Numbered from the stretch's first letter, positions 12,701-23,306 are shown. The stretch: DNA of 40,664 nt from Intoshia linei (GCA_001642005.1 LWCA01000203.1:1-40664), one strand, 5' to 3'. The notes: a model not told the origin generated them from the letters alone. Made by a program: numbers and translations.

Positions 12701-12960
12701 TACAATATCCACCACTCCAACCATTACAGTAGATTTATCACGAGATGAAAGGTTAGTTTTTAAAAAAAAAATTAAGGGTTACAAATTAGTGATTGAAACC
12801 AGATATTTTATTAATTTGAAAAAAATTTAGAATTGAAAGATGCAACAAAATATTAACTTACCTCAAACAAATAAAATGTAAAAACTACAAATTTTGCAAG
12901 ACCTCTACCATTCACAATACTTTTGAAAATTTAGGAATCGTAATTGATTCTTTAACATAA
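6773..12960 (+). CDS. KATNB1: Katanin p80 WD40-containing subunit B1
   Basis: Regulatory subunit of the microtubule-severing ATPase katanin; it binds the p60 subunit and targets it to centrosomes and spindle poles. Exons read: 6773-7049, 7306-7406, 7449-7481, 7881-7964, 8753-8868, 9688-9759, 10471-10624, 10883-10936, 11176-11234, 11270-11316, 11425-11502, 11561-11719, 11775-11813, 11847-12355, 12394-12470, 12523-12751, 12831-12960, about 738 residues. The first exons give WD40 blades (GHTNSIEKIRFSHDD, LKVWDVQ, AGHKARVNSLEFH, TVRLWDADTF), followed by the p80-specific FLDWGNVCDIESYDNKL segment, a Lys-rich linker, and the con80 domain with TVDLSRDER and a final IVIDSLT. All junction phases agree. 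Exon 1 is missing. One extra base near 12629 breaks the frame in con80. The blades from 7881-8868 are degenerate. Confidence 0.92.
8911..9645 (+). repeat. R1 dispersed repeat, copy C, in a katanin intron
   Basis: R1 copy in sense orientation inside the 8869-9687 intron of katanin p80. It aligns with copy B from AATTTAAAAATT-AC through TGAAATGTGGACT to AAACGGTAGAAT. The open frame at 9074-9259 belongs to it. Confidence 0.75.
9797..9832. repeat. R3 palindromic hairpin, copy 2
   Basis: CTAGGCTGTTATGTAC, a TTG loop, and GTACCAAAATCAGCTAG form an imperfect hairpin. It is followed at once by sequence resembling R2, the same order as at 5758-5843. It lies in the 9760-10470 intron of katanin. Confidence 0.6.
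10030..10245 (+). repeat. R1 fragment in a katanin intron
   Basis: Two diverged R1 units: AAATTCTAGAACTTTTTTTA then AAGGGTAATTTGTAATTTTG with ACCAGGAAGGTGT, ending in AAACGGTAACACACAACCAC, the CA-rich tail found on other copies. Confidence 0.6.
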
Positions 12961-12971
12961 TTTGTACATTT

Positions 12972-12977
12972 AATAAA
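12972..12977 (+). promoter_or_regulatory. Polyadenylation signal of katanin p80
   Basis: AATAAA 12 bases after the katanin stop codon (12958-12960). A canonical hexamer at a plausible, rather close, distance. Confidence 0.5.
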
Positions 12978-14164
12978 AACAACACTTATTTAACAAGGTT
13001 AAAACATTACTGGTAAACAAAACTTGAATTCATTATTTTTGTCAACGATTTCAAATCACGAGTATATTTTGTTGGAATATGTGATTTTTTTAAAATTTCG
13101 TATAGTCTTGATCGAAATTGTTGCAGTTGACATTTTGTTTGGCATGATTCAATGTTTAGTAAACTATCAAATAGGTCCTTCATTAGACTTGAAAAATTGC
13201 ATAATCTAAAATGTGATCTAAATTTTATAATTTACAATGACAAGGAACCTAGGTACGAAAAACTAGGCTCCCAACATGTGAGCCAATGTCAAGTATTTTA
13301 AAATGAACAAAGTGGGAAAATTTTAGTTTGTAGTGTACTTTTTAGTCATTAATACAAATATTGGGAAACCTTTTATCTAGTGTTTTTTTGTAATTAATTA
13401 CTCATTAACAAAATTTTTGTATAAAAAAATTTATTCCTTTAGCAAGATATTTTTAAATTTTGCTATAAATTAGAGGATTTTTATGTTATACTTTTACTTG
13501 CCAAAGTTTCACTTTTGAACAATTTAGCGGAATAAATTCTTCAAGCACAGTCAGTAATTTTGTGTAAAATTTAAAAATCAACAATAAACCCCAAATAATG
13601 ACCGATATAAGTCACCACATGTTAACATATGGTAAAGTATTTAATACTATTTTCTAAAACATTTATCCACCAAAGAAAGGTGAATTTTTAGAGATAATTT
13701 TTCAAATTTAAAAATCATCAAAAATACCTTTCAAAATTTGAAGTTACAATATATCGTTGTTTAATGGATTTAAAGTACACATTCATGTATTTATGAAAAA
13801 TTATGACATTGATTGTTCCCAATAAACCATACAAATCAGTCTAAAAGATAATTAAATTTTAATCCATATTTATCTTGATAAATTTGAATATCTGGGTGTG
13901 TTACGCTTGTTAGAATTTTTAAAAACAAAAATTCTAAAACAGATTTTTCCAGACAATAATTTAGCATAAACGTCAAAATTATCATTAAAGATTCAGTAAT
14001 TTTTAAATCATTTCAAAATGTAAATAAATTAACATTTAAAATAAATTGTTCTATAGTCTAGAGATTCTTAGGGATTATCAACTTTTTAAAAAAAAATCCA
14101 CTTTAACAAACCCTGTAAAAGAAAAATTCAACTTTTACAAACCTTTAAGGGAAAAATTCAATTT
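12978..14164. other. Intergenic, mostly unexplained
   Basis: No exon recognised. The 61-codon frame at 13024-13209 has no known motif. From about 14090 the sequence becomes periodic (AAACCTTTAAGGGAAAAATT units), the start of the array described at 14090-14600. Confidence 0.5.
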
Positions 14165-14600
14165 TAAAACTCTGAAATTGATTAAGTGCAGCTACAAAAT
14201 GTTTTCTAAGAAAAGCTACCACGTTTTCAATGTCCTTCGTTAAAAAAAAAAATTGAATGTAATCAATTTGCCGTAGAAATTACTTAGAACTCGAGAAAGA
14301 CCACTAAAAACATCTAGTAATTGTACCGGGACAAAATTCCCGGGATATTTAATAATTTCCCAAAAAAAATTGAGACATATCTGTATTTGATTTATGTTGG
14401 TTATTACTATGAAAATATGATTATATTATAATATTTAGAATTTATCATTTCAAAAATCCCACCAATAATAAAATTTAATCAAAAATACCATTTCAAGCCC
14501 TCATGGAAAAAATCCACTTCATCAAACCACAAATAAAAAATCTAATTTTCCAGCCCTTAATGGAAAAATATCCTTTTTCCAATACTTTTTTTAAAAACCT
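14090..14600 (-). repeat. Degenerate ~30-bp tandem array and 165-bp module
   Basis: Units such as AACCTTTAAGGGAAAAATTC and CCCTCATGGAAAAAATCCAC recur with a period of about 30 bp, in the opposite orientation to those at 15240-15390. Embedded at 14165-14325 is a module (AAGTGCAGCTACAAAATGTT to CCACTAAAAACATCTAGTAA) that recurs at 17955-18125 within the BUB1 gene in the same orientation. Confidence 0.6.
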
Positions 14601-14694
14601 CTTATTCCAACCACAAATTACTAACGCTTAAGGGAATTATCCTCTTTTTCCAATATTATTTTGAAAAATATTATGAGTTGTTACAAACTGGAAC

Positions 14695-14874
14695 GCTTTA
14701 TCAATAATATTAAAATCAAAGGAAGCCCTTATGACCGTTCAACCTATGTCAACACCAAATGAAAAAAATTTCTCTGCTGCTTCTAATTTCGTTACAAAAC
14801 GTAGAACGCGTTTAAAAGACGAATCTATCAATATTATGTGTGTTTTAAAATACTTTTTCAACAATCTAAAATAA
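14695..14874 (+). pseudogene. hAT transposase C-terminal (dimerisation) remnant
   Basis: An open stretch of about 59 codons ending in TAA reads MSTPNEKNFSAASNFVTKRR followed by TRLKDESINIMCVLKYF. This matches the conserved C-terminal hAT dimerisation signature (P-x-S-S-A-x-x-E-R-x-F-S-x-A-G-x-x-x-x-x-x-R-x-x-L). No catalytic part was found upstream, so it is a fragment. It sits between two tandem-repeat blocks just beyond the 3' end of BUB1. Confidence 0.7.
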
Positions 14875-15239
14875 ATAAATTTTTTTCTAATTAAATTTGT
14901 AAATTTCAAGCTAGATTCGTGTTATTTCATTAATTAAATTTCTTGTTTCTAAATTTAATTAAAGTCTCTAAAATTTTTAATGCTTCTATATTCTATATCA
15001 ATAAAAAATTTTTATTTTTCACGAGAACTCACAATCACTCAAAACATCTAATAAAGCAAATATAAACTATTTCAGGGACAGAAAAACCCATAATGAATAA
15101 ATTTTTTTAATAAAAGTTTTATTTTTTCATCATCATTTTAAGTATTAAAGAAATTATAAGATTTTTTATGGATAATCTTTCTATTTAAGAACTTTACTTT
15201 TTTTGTAATACTGACTCAGTATTACTGAGTTTTGATGGA

Positions 15240-15390
15240 TACTCTGCAATTGGGTAAAATTGAATTTGTCCCTAAATGGTTGATAAATTGAAATTTTCCC
15301 TTAAAAGTTGGTAAAAATTGGTTTTTCCCCTAAAATGTTGGTAAAACTAAATTTTCACTTTAAGGGTTTGTGAAACTGGATATTTATCGT
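15240..15390 (+). repeat. ~30-bp tandem array at the 3' end of BUB1
   Basis: Four to five head-to-tail units of 29-30 bp: GGTAAAATTGAATTTGTCCC, GATAAATTGAAATTTTCCCT, GTAAAAATTGGTTTTTCCCC, GTAAAACTAAATTTTCACTT, each ending near GTTG. The last unit overlaps the end of the BUB1 open frame (15347-15390), so its final codons are repeat sequence. Confidence 0.7.
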
Positions 15391-18300
15391 TTATTTGTTT
15401 CGTCAAATTCTCTATTATCCGAAAATTACGCAAGTCCAACAATACCCGACTCGACACCATACTATATAGTAAAATTTTCACCTGATAAGTCCACGGTAAA
15501 TTCCTTTTCATTTCGTTACATATGAATTTATCCGTTAAAACTTTTTTAATAAACGTAGTTCCGTTTGGATACAAATTCATATCAATAGACCTTCCAAAAT
15601 CAATAAGAGTGCAAGTACGAAATGAAACATTACAATCATTATTTTCGAAAATAGTTTTGCAACTTTCTACAGGTGGACTAAAAGGTTAAAATATAAATTT
15701 AAAAAAATTAAAAAAAAAAAAAACTTACAACCCATTAATGAGAATATTGTCGGGTTTGATATCAGCATGAATAATATTACATTTTCTAACATATTGAACC
15801 ATAGACAAAAGATCAAAAATAATCATGGCAGTAAAAAAGGGAGAATGTTTAATCCCCTTGACATTGAGTCTATTAATATGATCCAAAATGTTGCCCTTTT
15901 TGTTAAATTTGTAAAAAATTAAACTTGCATCATTATAAACATACATGTGATCAATATTCATAAAACTATACAACATGTAATGAGCTTCCATTTTAGTAAT
16001 GCGATTTCGCAATTCATTGACAATATAACATTCCCATGGGCAAGCAGGTTTTTGAACTTTCAAAGCCAGAGTTTTAATTTTAGTCGCATTGTAAATGGTC
16101 GCAAAAGCTCCTTTAGCAATTTTAGAATTAATTAAAACAGAATGTCCATTAATTGATATTTTTTTTTTAATATTCAATAGAGGTAAATTTGATTCAATAA
16201 TTTTCAAGTTTTCAAACTTTTCAATTTTATTTTTTAAAAAATTTTTAATAAATAATTTATCATTAGGGTCAATATAGTCAACATTATCCAGAGTGTTTTC
16301 AGTGAAAACGTTTCTCCGGACAGGTAAATTTGAATGCAAAATTTTTGGAGGGTTAACAAGATTAGTTTTGGATTCTACCGGTTTTTGATTTACATTTTCT
16401 GTTGCATTTATACATTTATTGCGCGGCTTTTGAAACAAATTTTGATTTAAAATCTGATTGATATTTTTAGTTGATGTTGTAGAAGGAGAAAAACGAAATG
16501 TATTGTCAATATACTTTGATTGTGGTGTCATTTGTAGCAATTTATTACTATCCTCATTATTGTCGCATGCAATTGAGTTTATCATCTTTTTATTTTGTTT
16601 TAAATGAGAATTAATTACATTTACGTTATTGTCATTTATACTGTTTTTTGAAATTAAAATTTTATTTTTGTTACAATTTGGAATAGAGTCTAGGGTCAAT
16701 TCAAAATATTCATTTTCAACATTTCCATTATAAAATTTCAAATTTTTTAAATTTGAAAGCCCATCATTATCCTTAAAATCTTTAATACCGTTAAAATTTA
16801 AATCATTAGATTTATTTTTTGTATCTAAATTTTTGGAAAATAAACCAATCTTGGGATCCCCAAATACTTGCCTTTCTACAAATGGCTGTGCATAATTGGA
16901 ATCCAATTTAACCTCCGTAGAGACAGTTTCATCGTGATTTATTACATTTTCCTTATCATCGACTATAGCCATTTTTTTATCAAATGGAATCGTACATTTT
17001 TTATCAATACTGTATTCACTGGCAAAACTTTCATAGATTTGAAATGATTTTTCTGTGGTGTGACATTTTTCTATAAATTTAGATTTATCGTTGGTTAGTT
17101 TAGTCAAATCTTGTGTTTTATCAATTTTTACTATTGTGGTTGTTCCATGTGTAGTGATTAATGATTTTGTTGATTTACTGGCACCTGATGATGAACTGCT
17201 CATTTCTGTTATTGTTCTATATTTTAGTATTAGTATGAGATTTATTTTTTAAAAAATCAAAATTTAATCCTTAAATCATAAATTAAATAGTATTAAAAAT
17301 TACGGCATCATCATTGACCTACGGGCACTTTGTCGCTTAACTAAATTTTTTTTGTAATTTATTCGTTGCATGAAATCAAGCGATTGGTATTTCTAAATGG
17401 TATATTTACAAAATAATAATATACCATATTTGTAGGTTCATTTTATAAAAAAGTGGTTGCAAAATTTTTTTAGTATAAGCTCTACCCGAATAAAATGGTA
17501 GACTCATTGTACTCTTAAAGCGCTTATTCGGAAATATGTCATCTTTCCATAATAAATCCTAATTTGATTGTAAAATACAATGTGGAGGTAAGTTCTTTAA
17601 AATTAACATTAAAAATGTTCAAAGATGGGTAAAAATGTCTATAATGTACAGTAAGGTAAAATCGTATTTCTACACACAAAAAAATAGAAAATTTTGATTT
17701 TCTTCTAAAATGATGGTAACACGATATTTTTAGTCACAGGCTGGTAAAAAATTGATTTTCGCCTATAATTATCGTAAAATGGTGTTTTTCTCCAAAAAAC
17801 ATTGGAAATGTTGAATTTTAACAAAATTACAATTTAAAACAGATTTTCCTCTAAAATAATGGTAATATGGTATTTTTCCACCAAAAAGATAGAAATGTTA
17901 ATTTTCATTAAAAAAATGATTAAAAACAATTTTTCCTCTAAAATGATAATAAAAATTTCAATAATTGAATATAAGTTGATTTAGTGTAGCTGCAAAATTT
18001 TTTTTAAGAAAAAAAAAGGTTACTACGTTTTTGATGTCGTTCGTGAAAAAAAATGGGATGTAATTAATTTCATATTGAAAATACTTAGAAATCAAGGAAT
18101 ACCACTAGAAACATCTAATATAGAAAATATATTAATATTTCAAGGAGATGTATTTTAACTGGAATTTTACCATAAAGTAAATAAATTTTGATTTTTAGTA
18201 AAAATGATTCGATTTAACCCCTTTAAAACAGATTTTCCTCAAAAACAGTGGTTCCCGATAAAAATAATGCACGGATCCCAATTTCAAAATATTTATTTTT

Positions 18301-20346
18301 TTATATCCCAAAGTAAACCTGAAATATAAAACATTCATAAAAAATTAGTTTTTTCTCTAAAGATTTGGTAAATCGTGTTTTATAAAAATATATTGAAAAA
18401 AAGGATTTTTCTAGTCATAAAGGTCAGTAAATTGAATTATTTATTTTGGTTTTTTAATTAAAAAGTTGTTGCTTATAAGATTTGATAAAATCGGATTTTT
18501 CAAAAAAATACTGTAAAAGTGAAATGATATTTTTATCAAATTTTATTAATGGTGGGATAAAAATGGAATTTTTGAAATAATAATGTAGAAGTCATCTAGG
18601 CTTTGAGATAAATTTTAAAACTTATCCTATAAAGATAAAAACAATGTTGTATATTTTATTTGCATCTCATGAACCACCTCCCCCCCCAATCGGACACCAC
18701 TGCTCTGAAATGATGGTAAATTGTATTTTTTGACTAAATGTTGGTAAAAATGGTATTCTCCCTCAAAAAATTGGTAATGTTGATTTTTATTAAAATTGTA
18801 ATAATTAAATTGTCAAAGCTTACAGTATTATCAGTTTCATCATCATCAACAAGCATATTCTTAATATTTTTCGTTGATGTTTTGGTAGGAGTAAAATGAA
18901 AAGTATTATCTTGGTCATTAAGAACAGTAGAAATCTACAAAAAAGTTTTAAAATATTTTTTTTTTAATTTCACCTTTGGACTTTTTTTACCATTCTCATC
19001 TTTATGTCTAAAAATAATAAATTTCAATTATAAAATAAAATTAATTAAAATTACTTTTCAACTTGACAGAAATCAACCGCATCCTCAAATATATTAAATT
19101 CTTCATGTCTTGATTTTGGAAAGTCTTCAATTTGTGCATCTAAAAATAGAAACTAATTAAAATTAAAATTTTTATAGAAATCGTTAGCCAATTTTTAATT
19201 ATAATGTTAAAGTTTAAACCAGGGTGTATCAAATGTGTTTTCAATCCATTTAAACTTTGTACGATAACTACGATTGGAGCAAATTAAAAAATTTGATATT
19301 TTGATTACGTTTCAAAATTATATGAAAATTCTCGACTTATAGAGCTAGCTACTGTTTGTACGCCGTACAAGTCATCCAAGTTAGTGACATAAAATTACCT
19401 TGAGTAACATCATTAACAAACATTCGATTAATCATTTGCCTAGCTTCTCTTGTATGAATTGTTTCCGATTGAGTACAATCTAAGATTAATATATTTTAAA
19501 ATTTTCTAAAATTTCATAGCCAAATTACAATTACCTTATTTTAAATAGCTAACAAATTTTAACAAAAAAATACCATTAAATCTTGATATATGGGGATCAT
19601 CAACTACAATAATTTTTTTGCATTCCAACTTTTTATTATGTAATCTTTCATAATTTGTCAATCTTACGCGTTGAAAACAAGACTCTATATTTTCGGATAA
19701 CGTCATTTCTATTTTAATAATATCTAAATTTAAATTGATACATTCAGAATAATTAATGAATTATCAAGTTAAAAACTTGAAAAAATGGTTCAATTATCTT
19801 TTAAAACTTTGATTTAAACAGTAAGATCAATTTTTTACGGTAGACCGCTTAAAATAATTCATAAAGGCATTAATACTATTATACTAATGAAAAATTTCTA
19901 CTAATAAAATTACTTGTATTGTCAAAAGCTTGAGTTTTATTCGGCCGATACTTATCAATATTATGTTTTTTATAATTTTCAAATCTAACTTCATACATAC
20001 ATAAATCTAGGTTGATTAAAATTGTAACTATCTTAACTATTTTTAGATTTTTGTCTAAAAAATAGAAATAAAAAAATATGCAACCCTGATTAACGTACCA
20101 TTAGACTCGGTACCATTGTTGTTTTGAATTAAAATTTTGATATATTTAGAATATATTGAATATCGATACTCTTGATAAGATTTTTCAAAGTTATTACAGG
20201 CGACATTATGACTTTTTTCTAATTTTAAATATATATAAAATATAAAAAATATTACGATTTTGTTTGACATTGTAACATTTGAAGAACGCGTTGGTGCGGA
20301 TTTCTTGAATAGATATATCATTTGATTTGAATACTCTTATCTTTTC
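15347..20346 (-). CDS. BUB1: BUB1 spindle-checkpoint kinase (N-terminus not found)
   Basis: Mitotic checkpoint Ser/Thr kinase of the kinetochore, the source of the H2A mark that recruits shugoshin. Exons in coding order: 20346-20256, 20218-20099, 20006-19914, 19723-19574, 19479-19399, 19139-19055, 19007-18974, 18934-18824, 17215-15729, 15677-15347. The exon at 19399 carries HTREARQMINRMF, matching human conserved domain I (HTKEALGFIMNMF). The 492-codon exon has a KEN box (residues 84-86), then the kinase N-lobe: glycine loop IAKGAFATIY (362-371), Lys382 in LALKVQKP, HADIKPDN (479-486). The last exon gives TLIDFGRSIDM and NLPWTYQ. Catalytic residues are intact, but the C-lobe stops about 35 codons after PWTYQ inside a tandem repeat. 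The TPR domain is not visible. The junction 18824/17215 does not match in phase, so a small exon may be missing. Confidence 0.88.
17640..18800 (+). repeat. Degenerate ~30-bp repeats and 165-bp module in a BUB1 intron
   Basis: This intron (17216-18823) is filled with diverged units such as TTTTCCTCTAAAATGATGGT and GGTAATATGGTATTTTTCCA, in the same orientation as 15240-15390. The module at 17955-18125 (TTTAGTGTAGCTGCAAAATT to CCACTAGAAACATCTAATAT) repeats that at 14165-14325. The G/C-rich stretch CCACCTCCCCCCCAATCGGA at 18672 stands out from its surroundings. Confidence 0.6.
19345..19384. repeat. R3 palindromic hairpin, copy 3
   Basis: CTAGCTACTGTTTGTAC, loop GCC, then GTACAAGTCATCCAAGTTAG. 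The arms are more diverged than in other copies. It lies in the BUB1 intron 19140-19398. Confidence 0.5.
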
Positions 20347-21323
20347 CTAAATAAGGAGTAACCTTTATTTTTGACTTAATAGGATTAAGCATAATTTGAA
20401 ACGAGTTGATTTCACATTAGAATTAAATAAGTGTAAGTAATTAGAAGAAATTTGTATCTGATAATTTTCATCAAAAATTGTTATAATTAATATGAGTTAA
20501 ATTGGAATTTTAGACCGTTGACTGTAAACATTTTTGATATAATTGATTACGGTTAGTCTAATCTAAAATTTTGATTGCTTTGAAAATGTATACACTCAAA
20601 TAAAAAATTACGAATGAATCAAATATATGATAATTTTACCTCACAATTAAATTGGCGTTCGTATGCTAAAATTATAAATTTAAATAATAAAAAAGTAAAT
20701 TAATTACCGTTATAACGAATGTTTTCGAAACTGAGTTTTAAATATAATATGTTATTCATATGTCGCGCGTTCTAGATCTTTATTTATATTGGTTTCTATA
20801 TTAATTAACGTCCATAACGATAATATTCAATTTTATTTCAAGTTTATTTCAAGTTTATTTCATGCTTTTTTTTAATTTAAGCGTATCATATCAACATTAT
20901 AACAAAGTTATTAGAAAAAATACATTATCAATTATAGTTTATTTACATGTTAATATTATGTTTCATAGACAAAATTATGTCTACTGATTCATTAGTTAGT
21001 AATTATTCATTAATAATGAAATTGAAAAAAAAGAAGAAAGAGTTCTACAAGAAGCCTTCTTGAAAAAGGCACTATCCAAAGTTATTTTTAAAGTTTGTTC
21101 AGTTTAAGCCCGGAAAATGAACTTTAGAAAATGGAACTTTTTTTGTCAAATTTTAAAAATTATTTATTTTGATTTTTAACTATAGTTGACAAGTCTGAAA
21201 TTCTATAAAGCGTGTCAAACTTGTAAAAATCACATTCATATTAATTTATTATAATAAATCAAATTTTTATTTATTTATTATTTTATTTTAAATCAACGTT
21301 AGTAAAAAGTTAAAATGTACAAT
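20347..21323. other. Upstream of the visible BUB1 exons
   Basis: The BUB1 N-terminal TPR exons would be expected here or further right on the minus strand, but I could not identify them. A minus-strand frame around 20480-20380 is open for about 35 codons yet lacks an acceptor. Otherwise AT-rich with no features. Confidence 0.4.
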
Positions 21324-21482
21324 GTAACGATTGGCAGATAAGAACTCTGATAAGTTCATCTTAAATAAAAAGATGTCCAAATCTCGATTCGAACCTAGTC
21401 AGACAGTAGTTAGACATCACAAGTGTGTTATATCATCAGTATATATTCGAATCTCGATTAGTATGATAGCGATATATCACTA
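21324..21482 (-). repeat. Putative tRNA-derived SINE, copy 1
   Basis: On the minus strand, GGTTCGAATCG (plus-strand 21385-21395) matches the RNA polymerase III B box. The plus-strand segment GTAACGATTGGCAGATAA to CGATTCGAACCTAG recurs at 33667-33731. The plus-strand right end ATATATCACTAC also recurs at 33340-33365 and 33800-33822. The A box is not convincing, so the SINE assignment is tentative. Confidence 0.45.
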
Positions 21483-22678
21483 CATACAAGGTGGTGGAGA
21501 TGACGAATAGATTCATTTTTGGACAATAGCCGTCTAACCATCCCCCAACTCTTGAAAATGATTTATTTATGGGCATAAGAGGTGGCTCCTTTCAAATTTT
21601 TCAATTAATTTTCAATCAAATTTTGAGTGGAAAAATTTTATGAGAGATATTTGTATATCAATGATGTTAGATCATCCAGAGAGATATAGTGGAGATGGTA
21701 TACAAGATCAAATAGACGAAACTTTCAAGAATATACTTCATCACATCTCAATCGTATATCCTCAAACATTTTCATTGAAGTTTTTATCATTAAATTTACA
21801 CAAAAAAGTTAAATATAATCCCAATAGTTCAGCAATATGGTCCAAACGTACAAATTTTTTCAACTCGCCCGAAGCATTCGGATAGTATTTAGGAAATGTT
21901 GCAGAACTGTATAATACACAAATTTATATAAAAGCTTGCGCCTTCTCATTGTACGTAATAAAAACCATAAAATCGGGACTAAAATAAGTGAGACCAAGTT
22001 GTGATCCTAACCATGAAACAGTTATATAATATATGACTTTCACTGTTTTCAGTAAGAAATCAAAACTCAGTCAAGAATGTACGAATATCGTTGATACGAT
22101 AGTGAAATGTCTCTACACGTACACTTCACTTGAGGAACTCCCACATTAACGAAGAAATTAAAGAAATGATTTAGTACCTTAAAACCTTTTGTAACTTTCT
22201 TTATATTTTCCGAAAGCTTAACCAAATATCCCGCTAAACAAACAGACAACAACTAAAAACTGTTCTTACTATTAAAAAGACAGAGTACTGTATTCATAAA
22301 TGGTATATGAATATTGACTTTAAAATCTCACCATCCAAAATTAGTATTCGGATTCGAATTTGTTGTAGAAGTATAGACCTTAATATCCAATGCTAACTGA
22401 TGCGTTGAGAATATTAGCTAGTTTTGCTACTCTACTCAAAACACGATAGAATCTGAAATTGTGGTGCCTAAAACAAGGTCCGACGCACATTTTAATTTTC
22501 ATCAAAAATACAAAATTTGGATAAAAATACAAAATTGTATATGAAAGAAAGAACAAAGCAAGCTCACGTATCATAGCTGAACCTACCATGCTCAAGGACT
22601 TCAAAAAATAAAAAATAAGCTCAAAACATTTTCTCAAATTTCTCAAATCATTTGGAATTATTCAATTCAAAAAATTTA
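21483..22678. other. No convincing gene; possible transposon debris
   Basis: A plus-strand frame at 21640-21885 (81 codons, from MRDICISMMLDHPERY) and a minus-strand frame at 22380-22646 have no recognised domain. Base composition is less extreme than in the surrounding sequence, which suggests a decayed coding segment, perhaps from the MULE-type element to which the neighbouring FLYWCH protein is related. No catalytic motif is readable. Confidence 0.35.
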
Positions 22679-23173
22679 TTAATTTAAGATATTATTTTCA
22701 ATTTGAAGTTTATTCTTTTTCTTTATATTTTTTAGATAATAGTAAACTTTATTGATGGGGATAGGAATATCCGTTTCTAATCTAATATTTAAAAGAGAGT
22801 GTAATTCTTTTGGAAATCTATGTCCACGTTCAAACAGTTCATTAAGGATTTTTTTAATTTCTTTTGATATATACATTTTTGAACACATATTTTCGCTACA
22901 AGTATGAGGTTCCAAGGTATTTGTTTGAAACGTCATCGTTCCGTCATTTTCATTAAGAGTCCTCATTTCAACTGGACATCCATGATTTACATTACGACAC
23001 AAGTATCTTTTTGATGTGTATCTTTTTAACTTTTTTAAATCTCTGTATTTCCATAAAGACTGGTTAAATTTGTCTTGTTGATATTCTGGCAGTGAGTACC
23101 ACACTATAATTCTTCTCTTTTTTGATTTTTTTATCACTTTTAATTCAGATTCCTGTTCCATTTTTAAATACAA
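22679..23173 (-). CDS. FLYWCH-type zinc-finger protein, MULE-related
   Basis: Intact single-exon frame of 164 codons. Residues 25-92 form a FLYWCH/WRKY-GCM1-like fold: W25, W41, then Cys59 and Cys66 (YLCRNVNHGCPVEM) and a His90-Thr-Cys92 pair (LEPHTC) as a C-C-H-C zinc site. Residues 103-150 (KEIKKILNELFERGHRFPKE, then INKVYYYLKNI) resemble the linker that joins this finger to the transposase in MULE-type elements. The frame stops there and no DDE transposase follows, so this is either a truncated element or a transposon-derived DNA-binding protein. The start may be Met1 or Met5. The N-terminus is Lys/Arg-rich (KKSKKRR). Confidence 0.6.
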   Translation of the reverse strand: MYLKMEQESELKVIKKSKKRRIIVWYSLPEYQQDKFNQSLWKYRDLKKLKRYTSKRYLCRNVNHGCPVEMRTLNENDGTMTFQTNTLEPHTCSENMCSKMYISKEIKKILNELFERGHRFPKELHSLLNIRLETDIPIPINKVYYYLKNIKKKNKLQIENNILN

Positions 23174-23285
23174 ATATTTATCACTAACTTTATCACGTTG
23201 ACACTAAGTTAACAAATTTACTCAGTGTTGCTCATATTGACACATATTACTCCTGTATTATAGTAATTTATGAAAATAATACTAT

Positions 23286-23306
23286 CTGTCAAGTTGACAG
23301 TGTCAA
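23286..23306. promoter_or_regulatory. Overlapping palindromes upstream of the FLYWCH gene
   Basis: CTGTCAAGTTGACAG (23286-23300) and TTGACAGTGTCAA (23294-23306) are both perfect odd palindromes sharing TTGACAG. Related half-sites GTTGACAC and ATTGACAC lie at about 23198 and 23236, nearer the start codon on the minus strand. They could bind a dimeric factor, perhaps the zinc-finger protein itself, or be transposon ends. Confidence 0.35.

Noticed and set aside
13245-13285. Hairpin CCTAGG-ACTAGG after katanin as a terminator.
   Set aside because: Hairpin terminators are not expected for a pol II gene, and a polyadenylation hexamer is closer to the stop codon.
15462-15481. A possible 20-nt intron in the last BUB1 exon (GTGAAAATTTTACTATATAG).
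   Set aside because: It starts with GT and ends with AG, and removing it gives a slightly more BUB1-like YGVESG, but the frame then stops after 11 codons and 20 nt is below any accepted animal intron size.
20380-20480. Minus-strand frame containing TIFDEN as an extra BUB1 exon.
   Set aside because: It has a suitable donor phase, but there is an in-frame stop upstream and no acceptor between that stop and the coding stretch.
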